DNA of 64,000 nt from Tipula vernalis (taxonomy: Eukaryota > Arthropoda > Insecta > Diptera > Tipulidae): positions 47,058,389 through 47,122,388 of the forward strand of contig OY282558.1 in NCBI GenBank assembly GCA_958295665.1, given 5' to 3'. Made by a program: the position numbers and the translations under genes. Under the pieces are notes generated by a model. It saw nothing but the letters and a program-made list of their open reading frames with translations, was not told the origin of the DNA and did not search any database. Below, piece after piece: positions 1 to 11,399 of the stretch. How positions within the stretch are numbered: the first letter of the stretch is position 1; every line of letters starts with the position of its first letter.

Positions 1-1245
1 TATCTACAGTTTCTAAGAGTGTGTCTTTTTTTTTGAGTTGATCTTTTAGCTCTTTGATAACATTATAAAGTATTTTCATTTTTTCGTCCGACTCCTTTAA
101 TGCTTTAGTTAATTTATTTTTTTCTTCTTGTTCAAGTTTTGATAAATTTTTGAATTCCCACGGGTTGGGTACCAATTGTTTCACACCAAATAATTTTTCC
201 CTAGCGAATTTAAATGAACATTTGTGGATTGTCATAAATTCAGTTATCTTCCTTTGCCTATGCTTTTCACGACACGAGTTGTGATTTGTGATGTGGCCTT
301 CTCCACAGAACTTACATTTAGCTTTAAGATCACATAAATGAACTTCTTCTTTGGGTTTAGAGCAGATATCGCATTTTTTGTCCTCCTTAGATCTGCATCT
401 GGTAATTGTGTGCCCGTAATTTTGGCAGTTCCTGCAGTACATTGGGTTAGGTACATAATAGTTCACTTTAATTAGAATGTTGTCATAGAATACCACGTTG
501 TTGGGAATGACGTTTGAAGCGAAGGTGATCTTAACTAGTTCCATAGGAATCCTTTCATTTATTTTGAATTAGTTCTGCGTCGGAAACATCTGTAGGGATG
601 TCTCTGATTACTCCCACTGTTTTATTAAAATTGTCCGGAATGAATGCCTCATATCCATCAAAGTCCTGAAAAATTTTATTTTGTACGCATTTGTTGGCGT
701 CACTGTAGTTTTTAAAGGTTATCGTGGCAAGAAATTTGCTAGTCTGTTCGACTGCTTCGACGTTGTTTAACTTGTTTAGTTTGATTGCTCTCCCCAAATG
801 CATTAGATTAATGTTTTCTTTCTTTATTATGATCTTAAACGGCCCGCTGTCCTGAATGGAATATAGGTTGATTTTTTTTGGCGTTTCCGATATTGTGTTT
901 CCTTTTATAGGTATGGATACTGCATTGCCTGATGTATTTTGATTAATTGTTGATGGTAGGCTTTCCCCGTTTTTGGTTAGATCCTCTGTATTCACCATTT
1001 TGGGGTAAGCTACCACTTGATTTTTTTGAATTAATTTGTTTTTTAGGTTAGGCATATCACTGACACTACGCACATGTTTTTTATATTTTTTCACAATTTT
1101 TCTGTTCTTTTTTGTGGAATTGTATTTAGAAACGCTATTCGCTCATATTTTATCATCGTCATCCGTACATGAACATGACAAATCGCTAGAACAAACGTTC
1201 TCCGCGTGCCTTTTTTTGGAAAAAGGGTTTCCCCTATTCCCTTAA
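1..1245 (-). pseudogene. Jockey-like non-LTR retrotransposon ORF1 (gag-like) remnant
   Basis: ORF1 of such elements encodes an RNA-binding chaperone that packages the retrotransposon transcript. Reading the minus strand from about 1245 down, a basic, low-complexity N-terminus is followed by a segment with a G-V-I-R-D-I-P motif (around 590-620), then a CCHC zinc knuckle CRNCQNYGHTITRC (395-436), a second Cys/His cluster (about 260-370), and a charged coiled-coil-like tail that runs off the left edge. The reading frame is broken: a TGA near 1143-1145, a TGA at 555, and a one-base frame change around 552-560 before the knuckle. Compared with relatives, some residues between the G-V-I-R part and the knuckle appear to be missing. 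ORF2 (endonuclease/RT), if present, lies left of the window. The assignment to a jockey/I-type ORF1 rests on domain order, not on a search. Confidence 0.7.
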
Positions 1246-1501
1246 TATATTCGGAATCCTCCGCCAATGTTATGTTTTTATAGCTTAATACAAAAGTTTA
1301 GGACTCACCTCAAATTATTTGTTGAAAATTTTAACCCGATACGAGTTGATTTAATATAAAATAAACACCAGATTCAAGAATTTATCCACTATACAAAAAA
1401 TTTTTTATTTTTTTTCCAAAATGGCTACACTTTTCACTAGTTAATTTCTTAGACTCTATTCCATGCGGAAGTTACAAACAGAATGTCCAATAAACGTTTG
1501 T

Positions 1502-3922
1502 CAAAATGTAATTTTACAATTTATATTGAATTTGCGCAATGTGCTGGAAATTTGGTCACTGAGATTTTTAATGTAATAAATTGATTTATAAATTAAATTT
1601 TGATGAACATTGTTATTGGTACCGACCGCACTAACCATTTGTTCACTGTTAGTTTGATCAAACTGATTGATTAATTTGTTGATCAAATATTTCGGGTATT
1701 TATTATTGATCAGATAATCCCTTATAATTTGATTGGTATCAACTGTGACATCTGTGGTTAATTTTTTAACTCTGTAGACGAAACCAGACGCCTTATTAAT
1801 TCGCTGACTTAAAGGGTGAAAACTATATTAAAATTGAGAATTCGACCGGACGATAAATTTGTCGTGTACCAAATAGTATCAATTTGACCGTTATTCTTCC
1901 GAAATAATATTGTGTCCAAAAAAGGTAATTTATAATCCGCTTCCATTTCTAAAGTAAATTCTAAACCAAAACGATTACTATTAAATTTTGAAAGTATGCA
2001 ACCAATTTTATCATCAGGTACACACAACATTAAATCATCGACGTATTTTTTAATAAATAAAATATTAAAATCAATTGAGCTCAAGACGGTGTCAAGTAGC
2101 ACTTCCATTACGACATCAGCCTGGAGATAGAGGAGAACCCACTGCAACGCCATTTATTTGTTTAAGGTAGCTGTTAAACAGGCTGAAATATCCTGATTTT
2201 AAACAAAATTCTAGAATATCTAGAAATTTTATTTTGGGTATTCTGGTATGTGGCTCTATCATTGACCACCTATCTAAAATTGTTTCTACAGCCAAGTCAA
2301 TCTTAATATTGGTGAACAAGGAAACTACGTCCAAGCTTATTAATACATAGTGATTTGAAATATTTTGTTGTTTTACGAAATCTACTAATTCGTACGAATT
2401 TTTACAATTGTACCTCCGATTATCAATTGAACTTTTCAACGTTTCAGCTAAATATTTCGATGTTTGAAATGTAGGGCTATTTATGAAACATACAATAGGC
2501 CTAAGTGGATGATCCAGTTTATGGATTTTTGGAAGTCCGTATAATTTAGGTACAACTGAATAGTAGGTCGCAAGCTTGGTCTTAGTTTCCCGGTCAATAT
2601 GATTGTCTAAAAATAAATTTTTAATTTTGTTGTTGTTCAAATTTTGTAGTGAAAGTGTGGGATCCCTGTTTAATGTTTTATATAGTTATGGGTTGTGCCG
2701 ATAACGTATTTATTTCTGGTTGTGGTTGGGAAACGGTATTAGTTCCAAAATAATAATAATGCACAATAATTTAGTTTGACAATGTTTTTATTTCAAAAAT
2801 ATAAATTGTAATGAACGTCGCTTCCAGTTTTTGTTTACTTTTTCCTGTTATGCAGTGGAATGACTTTCTGTGGAATTTCTTTATTGTTAAAATTTGCTTA
2901 TGCGATATAATGTTTGGCGTCATTGCACTACATGTCGCCGGTGGAATTTGCTTTCTTCATGGGTCACGTGTTAGCTGATGTTAACTATATGTATTTTGAT
3001 CGCTCACCAAATTTTTAATTTTGTCCTCATACTCTGATCTTAACATTATCACCGACATATTTCCTTTATCCGCACTTAAAATAATAATATTTTGATTGTG
3101 TCTCAAACATTTTTTTTGTCTCAATTGTCAAATATTTTAAATGTTTTTCTTTCATTGTTAGGATACAATTCTGCGACAAGAAATTTTGAAAAACACTGCA
3201 AACTTAAAACCTTGCGACGTTTTGTTGATGTTCACCATCAATTTCTTGAATAATTGATTCTGTTTGAGCCAAAATTTTAAACGCCGGAATATCTTCCTTA
3301 TTAAAAAATGGCAAATTAAATTTTGGTCCCAAGCTCACAATATCCAAGACTTCGTTTTGAACATCAACATTACTTATGTTTCGGCACACATTATTGTGTG
3401 CAATAGCAAAAGTGCGATTTTGATGATTGCTTATGGCATCGAACTTCCTATTTACAACGTTTAAAAAAGAATTTAGTAAATTACAAAATAATTGGTCCTG
3501 TGTAGCATAAAATTCTTGGAGAAACCAAGTCCGTCTAAATCTAATTGGTTCAGTTCATATTTGTGGGCCGAAATAATACGATTGAAATCTTTTATTTTCC
3601 AAAACGTAACTTCAATTTCGACATTCAGGATTTTTCTTTTAAAATTTTCCAATGAATTTTGAATTTTATTATTGAATGGCATATTCGGTTCTGTATTTGT
3701 GAACAGGCAATTCACGTTATTAATAATATGTTTAAGAAATACACCATACCTTCTACATCGTGTCAGGAATATTTTCCTTGATGTATAACTGGCCAATTTT
3801 CGGTTTACCGTCATATATTTCTTGATGGTGAGACAGACGTCATTATTGAAGGGCTGTCGGACATAATTAATAAATCCTCGATGTGATTGTTCCATGTTGT
3901 CTATTTTTTCTTTTTCACCCAA
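1502..3922 (-). pseudogene. Penelope-like element copy 1 (RT, decayed)
   Basis: Penelope-like elements encode one protein with a reverse transcriptase and usually a C-terminal GIY-YIG endonuclease. On the minus strand the order is an N-terminal region (3922-3473), a GPKFN segment (about 3310-3330), an ADKGN motif (about 3035-3090), the RT core with GLPKIHK, PLRPIV, SLDVVSLFTNI and AVGSPLSP (2640-2116), then YVDDL (about 2020-2035) and PFLDTIL (about 1915-1935). After a further frame change the reading continues to KITF at about 1502, where similarity to copy 2 stops, so the endonuclease is absent. Frames change near 2120 and 1813, stops interrupt 3000-3200, and a foreign segment splits it at 2681-2990. 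It lies head to head with copy 2. Confidence 0.85.
2681..2990. mobile_element. Insertion of about 300 bp inside Penelope copy 1
   Basis: The Penelope reading (minus strand) runs through ADKGN and QNTY to about 2990 and resumes with a DPT-containing segment at about 2680. The roughly 300 bases between have no Penelope coding similarity. The edges carry the inverted 9-mers ATATAGTTA (2680-2688) and TAACTATAT (2982-2990). This may be a short TIR-type insertion. A retained intron, which some Penelope-like elements have, is an alternative, but no clear GT..AG pair was seen at the edges. Confidence 0.4.
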
Positions 3923-3960
3923 TTATAAATTTTCATATACTCGTATATTTGCCTAACGGC

Positions 3961-4014
3961 TGAATCTTATTATTTCATCTAGTCTTCGGGTTTGGCAGCC
4001 AATAATAAGATTGA
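3961..4014. repeat. 14-bp inverted repeat at the Penelope head-to-head junction
   Basis: TGAATCTTATTATT at 3961-3974 is the near-exact reverse complement of AATAATAAGATTGA at 4001-4014, with 26 bases between. The right arm is the first Penelope-coding sequence of copy 2; the left arm belongs to the leader side of copy 1. The two oppositely oriented copies therefore meet at a short shared sequence. Confidence 0.7.
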
Positions 4015-5115
4015 TTTGGCTGTAGAAACAATTTCAGATAGGTGGTCAATGATAGAACCACATACCAGAATACCCAAAATAAAATTTCTAGATATTCTAG
4101 AATTTTGTTTAAAATCAGGATATTTCAGCCTGTTTAACAACTATTTTAAACAAATAAATGGCATTGCAATGGGTTCGCCTCTATCTCTAGTAGTGGCTGA
4201 TGTCGTAATGGAAGTGCTACTTGACACCGTCTTGAGCTCAATTGATTTTAATATGTTATTTATTAAAAAATACGTCGATGATTTATTGTTGTGTGTACCT
4301 GATGATAAAATTGGTTGCATACTTTCAAAATTTACTAGTAATCGTTTTGGTGTAGAATTAACTTTAGAAATGGAAGCGGATTATAAATTACCTTTTTTGG
4401 ACACAATATTAGTTCGGAAGAATAACGGTCAAATTGATACTATTTGGTACACGACAAATTTATCGTCCGGTCGAATTCTCAATTTTAATAGTTTTCACCC
4501 TTTAAGTCAGCGAATTAATAAGGCGTCTGGTTTCGTCTATACAGAGTTAAAAAATTAACCACAGATGTCACAGTTGATTGCAATCAAATTATAAGGTATT
4601 ATCTGATCAATAATAAATACCCGAAATATTTGATCAACAAATTAATCAATCAGTTTGATCAAACTAACAGTGGACAAATGGTTAGTGCGGTCGGTACCAA
4701 TAACAATGTTCATCAAAATTTAATTTATAAATCAATTTATTACATTAAAAATCTCAGTGACCAAATTTCCAGCACATTGCGCAAATTCAATATAAATTGT
4801 AAAATTACATTTTCAGCGGCTAACTCTATTCGTAACATCTTTAGCCAAATCAAAGATATCACACGTAAATTAAATCGTTCGAATATTGTACCTATATTTA
4901 ATTCCATGTAACCATTGCCAATTGAAATACATCGGTACCACGAAACAATTATTAAAAAATCGAATTTCACAACATAAATCGGACGTCAAACAGAAATTCT
5001 CAAGCTACTACATTATGCCAGCATTCCTCTGATACTGGACACACATTTAAATTTGATGAGGTAAAAATTTTGGACAGTGAAAAATTGTATAAAAATCGTT
5101 TATTAAAAGACTAGA
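4001..5115 (+). pseudogene. Penelope-like element copy 2 (5'-truncated RT plus GIY-YIG)
   Basis: This copy starts inside the RT (IDLAVETISDRWS, from 4003) and lacks the N-terminal half. It carries AMGSPLS (about 4165-4185), KKYVDDLLLC (about 4267-4296) and PFLDTIL (about 4390-4410) in one frame to the stop at 4558. It then has a linker (4630-4911) and a shifted frame beginning IPCNHCQLKYIG (4901-4936), which matches the Cys-rich entry and YIG motif of the GIY-YIG nuclease domain seen in Penelope-like proteins. A further frame change near 5010 leads to the H-S-S-D-T-G-H-T-F and ILDSEKLYKNRLL part. A nuclease of this type nicks target DNA for integration. Over the shared part the copy closely resembles copy 1, differing at only a few residues, so the two probably derive from a recent common source. 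At least three frame changes or stops make it non-functional. Confidence 0.85.
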
Positions 5116-5689
5116 GGAAATATTAAGATCCAGCCGTTAGTAAAATATATATGATATATGTGATAATTAAACAGCCAAAGTCATAAATAGAAATTACATC
5201 AAATCTTAAGCTAATTTAGATCAACAGAGGTTTTGCCGATTTTGAAAGGTAAGATTTTTTAATTTTGCATAGTATTTATGTGCTCTATACCGTTTAATAT
5301 ATAAGTGCAAAAGGATCGGCACATATTTGGGGTCGCACAATTACAGGACAGAAAATTAAACTAAATAGAAACAAAAAGCCATGAACTATAAAACTTTGTA
5401 CCTCTTTAGATTTGACATTAATTTCTTAAGTTTTGATGCAAAAATGCGCGTTCCTCATTTTAAAGTGGTAGACGAAGGTTTATTCAATTTTTTAAGTGCG
5501 GCTAATTTTATGATTGTAAAGTAGATGATGATAGAAAATCACACTGTAAATTTTATCGGGAGCAGCTCGATAATCTAATAGTTGCAGAAAATATTGTCCC
5601 CATTATTCGCAATTGGTTGGACAAACACATACCACTGTCAACTACCAAGAATATTGATCTATTTCGTCGAAGCAATTACAAAAGTATGA
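5116..5689. other. No recognised gene
   Basis: AT-rich sequence following the Penelope copy. It could include Penelope 3' untranslated sequence. A 72-codon open frame begins near 5617 and runs into the G/T-rich repeat; it resembles nothing I know. Confidence 0.4.
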
Positions 5690-6130
5690 AAGTGATTATT
5701 GGTGGTGAATGTTACAGACGAAGTTTTGTAAGAATATTGGGCGAGAATATTGATGGTCAATTTGGAGATGAATTTTGGGGTCGAATATTCGTGATAGAAA
5801 TTTTAGGAGTGAAAATTTCTGAAATTTTGATATGAATGAGTTAGTTGTGTGGAGGAATATTGGGGATGGTTAGACTTAAAGTTTTGAGGATGAATTTTGG
5901 GGTATAATATTCGTGGTCAATATTCGGTGTGAATATTAGGGGCGTAAAATAGCAAAATTAGGGATTTAATATTGGTGATCAATATTGAAAATGAAAAGGG
6001 AAAATTTCGGGGGTGGAATTTGGAGTTTAGATTTGCTGGTAAATTTTTGAAGTGATGATTTTTGGTAGGGAAAATTTACTAAATTTGGGGATGGAATTTA
6101 GAGGGTGAGTTTTGGTGTTATAGGATTAGG
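5690..6130 (+). repeat. Degenerate G/T-rich short tandem repeat
   Basis: Variants of a roughly 15-25-base unit containing GAATTTTGGGG, GAATATT and GGTCAATATT recur, with strong G/T bias on the plus strand. No constant period could be fixed by eye. A decayed minisatellite is the simplest reading. Confidence 0.5.
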
Positions 6131-7677
6131 AGCATGTTTATAAAGAAATCGGGTGACGTATATGTCTGTGCGTGTGTCTCGATGGATTTGAGTTTGTTAG
6201 GCGAAAGGGGTAAAGTGTTTCAACACGGTTGAGGTATGCAAACGGTATGTTTGGTTGGGCTTGTGTGTGTGTCCATTCGTATATTTGAAAATATTTGTGT
6301 TCGTGTATTATTACAAAGTGTTAAAATATTGATTTTTGATTTTAATTCTCATAAACTTATATGCCAATGAAAGTTTATTTCTTAAAAGTGCAGGCGAAAT
6401 AATTATGGCATCTAACGTAATGTCAGGCAGGAGTTTTTGTAAAAAGCGTTTTCGTATTGATATAGGATCTAAAAAAATTGTTTAAGTTTATCTTTCCAAC
6501 TTTATGTAAATAATAATATGTCAAGAAAACAAGCTTTAGAAATCCAATTCAGGGAGAAACAGGGATTCGATTCCTGGAGAAACCATAAATGACATAACCA
6601 ATCTCCAAAATGTATTACATTTTTGTAATGATCCATTTACAGGGAATAGCTCTAGTTAATCAGCTAAAGCAGCTAGATGATGGCGCTGATATTACCATAT
6701 CAAGAGGAATTGTTAAGGTCTGTTTTATTTTAGGTGTGATAGTTGGGGCTAATATAGGAATGAATAGTGTTCTAGGCTTCTTTCATTCATATAACTCGAG
6801 AAAATTGATTATAATTTATAAGGAATAAAAATTTTAAATTTGAATAAATTAAATACGTTTTTGGTTTAGTTCAATTACAAAACATTTTAACAGTTCGAAT
6901 TTGAGATTGTTAATGATTCAAATTAAACTAGACGCATCTTTGAAAATCTATTTTCAAAGTATTTTCGCTTTATTAAATTAAACTGTACCTACTTTGACTC
7001 AATCTCTAAAATGCATATAATGTAGTTAAATAGTCAATGAAAATATTTTATTTCAAAGGGAGTGAAGTGTTTGCTCCTGATCTGCCGGCTTTTTTGATCT
7101 TCTCATATAATCAGGTAGTTGTGTTGTTCTCTTTTGCTGGTACCTTATAATGAGGTCTTTCTGAAAGTACATCTACTAATACTTTAGGCGACTTTTCACG
7201 GGGCACTCCTACAATTCCTTAGTATTGTAGTGACTTATAAAGAGACCTGTAGTTCTCCCCTCTCTCTCTCTCTCTCTCTTACCTCCACTTTGTCTTAAAC
7301 TTAAAGCAAAATCCAAATATATATTTTGTGCCTATCAACTGGGCCTCAATTCAGACAACCAATAAGATATGAACTATGGCAATTATGAAGGCTACTAGCC
7401 TTTCACTTTCCCGGAGGAAGGATTTATTGAAGCAGGACGGTATTATGGTTTCCCGCGATACTTTGCTGTATTTTTAAAACTGTGCGCAAAAGTTACTAAT
7501 CTTCTAACGCCCACAACAAAGCTGTAAAAAATAGTGTTACTTAAAATTGCTAACCCAATTCTATTCCCTTGTGAATCAGAAAAAAATTCCGGAAATTCCG
7601 TGATAGTTTTTAAGTTACCTTGGAAAGCAAAAGATGAGACACTAAATCGTTAGTCAGCTAATGTTTTACTACAAAAC
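6131..7677. other. No recognised gene; (CT)n at 7257-7281
   Basis: AT-rich sequence with only short open frames (for example a 72-codon frame at 6610-6828 that I do not recognise). A CT microsatellite of about 12 dinucleotides lies at 7257-7281. Confidence 0.5.
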
Positions 7678-7969
7678 GTCAACTTTCTATACTGTTAAAG
7701 TTAGCCAAAAGTTGCCAGCCGAAAGTGAAAAGTCGATAATGCAGATTGTGTTAGTCCATCCGAAAGTAAAAAAAATGGTAAGGCAGATTGTCTAATCCCA
7801 GCCGAAAGTTTCCAGCCGAAAGTTAAAAGTCGATAATGCAGATTATGATATAACATTCAAGCCGAAAATTAAAAATTTTGTAGCTATCAGCCGAAAATAA
7901 ATAGGATACATAGAAATCTATAAATATACATTTTTGTAAATAAATTTACGTGTAAAACTTTGCTTCGTA

Positions 7970-8100
7970 GAAAATATCGGAAAATCAGAAGAATATAGAA
8001 AATTGGAATAAAATCAGCCTCTAGAGTATATATCTAAAGCTAAATCGTTTTTATGTGATTTGTCAATAGCTGTCAAATTAATAAATTCAGTTTTTCAAAT
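7970..8100 (-). repeat. Inverted satellite monomer facing the array
   Basis: The reverse complement of this stretch matches most of a 147-bp monomer: the CTCTAGAGGCTGATTTTAT part, the AATTTTCTA part and the CAGCTATTGACAAATCACAT part are all recognisable. The next monomer starts near 8110 in the opposite orientation, so the two form a long imperfect hairpin. Confidence 0.65.
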
Positions 8101-8109
8101 TAATAAATT

Positions 8110-10711
8110 CAGTTTCCTTTTTTTTCCTGCGACAGCTATTGATAAATCACATCAATGCAATTCATCTCCAGACATAACACTTTAAAGGCTGATTTTATAC
8201 CAATTTTCTAATAATTTTTGGAAAATCGAATTTTCCGAGATTTCCCAGGGGAAACTTGAACTGAATTTTTTTCCTGCAACAGCTATTGAGTAATCACATC
8301 AATTGGATCCATCTCCAGACATAACACTCTTAAGGCTGATTTTATACAAATTTATTAATAATTTTTGGAAAATCGAATTTTCCGAGATTTCCCATGGGAA
8401 ACTTGAACTGAATTTTTTTCCTGCGATAGCTATTAACAAGTCACATCAATCAAATCCATCTCCAGACATAATACTCTAGAGGCTGATTTTATACAAATTT
8501 TCTAATAATTTTTGGAAAATCGAATTTTCCGAGATTTCCCACGGGAAACTTGAACTGAATTTTTTTCCTACAACAGCTATTGAGTAATGACATCAATTGG
8601 ATCCATCTTTAGACATAACACTCTAAAGGCTGATTTTATACAAATTTTCTAATAATTTTTGGAAAATCGAATTTTCCGAGATTTCCCATGGGAAACTTGA
8701 ACTGAATTTTTTTCCTGCAATAGCTACTGAGTAATCGCATCAATTGAATCCATCTCCAGACATAACACTCTAGAGGCTGATTTTATACAAATTTTCTAAT
8801 AATTTTTGGAAAATCGAATTTTCCGAGATTTCCCACGGGAAACTTGAACTGAATTTTTTTCCTACAACAGCTATTGAGTAATGACATCAATTGGATCCAT
8901 CTTTAGACATAACACTCTAAAGGCTGATTTTATACAAATTTTCTAATAATTTTTGGAAAATCGAATTTTCCGAGATTTCCCACGGGAAACTTGAACTGAA
9001 TTTTTTTCCTGCAATAGCTATTGAGTAATCGCATCAATTGAATCCATCTCCAGACATAACACTCTAGAGGCTGATTTTATACAAATTTTCTAATAATTTT
9101 TGGAAAATCGAATTTTCCGAGATTTCCCACGGGAAACTTGAACTGAATTTTTTTCCTGCGATAGCTATTGACAAGTCACATCAATCAAATCCATCTCCAG
9201 ACATAATACTCTAGAGGCTGATTTTATACAAATTTTCTAATAATTTTTGGAAAATCGAATTTTTCGAGATTTCCACGAAAAATTAAACTGAATTTTTTCC
9301 TGCAATAGCTATTGAGTAATCACATCAATTGAATCCATTTCCAGACATAACACTCTAGAGGCTGATTTTATACAAATTTTCTAATAATTTTTAAAAATCG
9401 AATTTTCCGAGTTTTCCAACGGGAAACTTGAACTGAATTTTTTTCCTGCAACAGCTATTGACAAGTCACATCAATGCAATCCATCTCCAGACATAACACT
9501 CTAGAGGCTGATTTTATTCATCCATTTCTTACTTTCGGCCGGAAACTTTTTTGAATTTTCCGAGATTTCACACGGGAAACTTGTACTGATTTTTTTCCTG
9601 CGATAGCTATTGAGTAATCACATCAATTGAATCCATCTCCAGAAATAACACTCTAGAGGCTGATTTTATTCATCCATTTCTTACTTTCGGCTGGAAACTT
9701 TTTTGAATTTTCCGAGATTTCCCAGAGGAAACTTGTACAGATTTTTTTTCCTGCGATAGCTATTGATAAATCACATCAATGCAATTCATCTCCAGACATA
9801 ACACTTTAAAGGCTGATTTTATACAAATTTTCTAATAATTTTTCAAAATCGGATTTTCCGAGATTTCCCACAGGAAACTTGAACTGAATTTTTTTCCTGC
9901 GATAGCTATTGACAAGTCAAATCAATCCAATCCATCTCCAGACATAACACTTTAGAGGCTGATTTTATTCATCCATTTCTTACTTTCGGCTGGAAACTTT
10001 TTTGAATTTTCCGAGATTTCCCACAGGAAACTTGTACTGATTTTTTTTCCTGCGATAGCTATTGATAAATCACATCAATTGAATCCATCTCCAGACATAA
10101 CACTCTAGAGGCTGATTTTATACAAATTTTCTAATAATTTTTTGAAAATCGAATTTTCCGAGATTTCCAACGGGAAACTTGAACTGAATTTTTTTCCTGC
10201 GATAGCTATTGAGTAATCACATCAATTGAATCCATCTCCAGAAATAACACTCTAGAGGCTGATTTTATTCATCCATTTCTTACTTTCGGCTGGAAACTTT
10301 TTTGAATTTTCCGAGATTTCCCACAGGAAACTTGTACTGATTTAATTTTCCTGCGATAGCTATTGATAAATTACATCAATGCAATTCATCTCCAGACATA
10401 ACACTTTAAAGGCTGATTTTATACAAATTTTCTAATAATTTTTGGAAAATCGAATTTTCCGATATTTCCCAGGGGAACTTGAACTGAATTTCTTCCTGCG
10501 ATAGCTATTGACAAGTCACATCAATCAAATCCATCTCTAGACATAACACTCTAAAGGCTGATTTTATTCATCCATTTCTTACTTTCGGCTGGAAACTTTT
10601 TTGAATTTTCCGAGATTTCCCACGGGAAACTTGAACTGAACTATTTTCCTGCGATAGCTATTGACAAGTCACATCAATCCAATCTATTTTTAGACATAAC
10701 ACTCTAGAGGC
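8110..10711 (+). repeat. 147/153-bp satellite array
   Basis: Counting from the CCTGC or CCTAC anchor, monomers start at 8273, 8420, 8567, 8714 and onwards, giving 147 bp. From 9444 the starts are 9444, 9597, 9750, 9896, 10049, 10196, 10350, 10495 and 10648, that is 153, 153, 146, 153, 147, 154, 145 and 153 bp. The longer (B) form replaces the ACAAATTTTCTAATAATTTT segment of the shorter (A) form with one containing TTACTTTCGGCTGGAAAC. Each A monomer holds two short dyads, GGAAAAT-CGA-ATTTTCC and often TTTCCC-AC-GGGAAA. The array has about 17 monomers and contains no gene. Confidence 0.9.
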
Positions 10712-10811
10712 TGTTTTTTTTCGGCTGGAATGTCAATAACATAATCTGCATTATCGACTTTTCACTTTCGGCTGGAAACTTGCGGCTAACTTTAACTGGG
10801 TCAACTTTCTA

Positions 10812-11399
10812 ATATTTTTAAAAATTGAACATTGCTAGATAATATCTTGAAACATGAACCTCGAACAAAAAATATTTTATATAGGTAAACGGAGCTTACG
10901 TACAATTTATTGTTACTTTAAAACTGTAGGCTCCTATTGAAAAAACTAATTTGACCTTGAAATAACCTTTAAAATAATCTCAAAATGGGTATAAATATTA
11001 TCCTCATTCCCCACAAAACCATACAACTATTGTATGGAATACATTTATCAGAAACACTTGGTTTTTGAGATGATTCGTGTGGAAAATGTCCTTTTTGTTT
11101 CTTCAGGGTCAAAAAACAAATTATGATATTAATGAATTAGTTTTTAAGTTGACTATTCTATTGAATTGGTTTGATATCGTTACCTATTTTTCAACTCGTT
11201 TTATACTTTAGGGGATAAGGACTGCCACCCCAAAATTTCAACATTTTTAAAAAAGATTCGTTTTTTCATAATTATTCATCAATTATTATAAAATAGAGAA
11301 CTCAATAAAACCGCTTAGCTTTGGTCCTTTCTGCGCAAGTATGACAAAAAACTATGCACCTTCCTGTTGGTTTCATATTGTAGTTCACACTTGTAATTT
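10812..11399. other. No recognised feature
   Basis: AT-rich sequence without a supported reading frame or repeat. Confidence 0.5.

Larger units (their letters stand above)
7678..10811. mobile_element. TIR-bounded element carrying an internal satellite array
   Basis: The left end (from 7694) begins GTTAAAGTTAGCC and continues through a region with GCCGAAAGTGAAAAGTCGAT. The reverse complement of the right end (10796 back to about 10711) reads the same with few differences, giving terminal inverted repeats of at least about 65 bp. Just outside both, GTCAACTTTCTA occurs at 7678-7689 and again at 10800-10811 in direct orientation, as a target-site duplication would, although 3-4 bases separate it from the matching TIR sequence. 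The left subterminal part holds a second, diverged copy of the TIR motif (about 7795-7850). No transposase reading frame is present. The structure resembles non-autonomous foldback-type DNA transposons with internal tandem repeats. I do not assign a superfamily. Confidence 0.65.

Noticed and set aside
7694..10796. CRISPR-like array
   Set aside because: Repeats are 147-153 bp, directly adjacent and without unique spacers, so this is a satellite.
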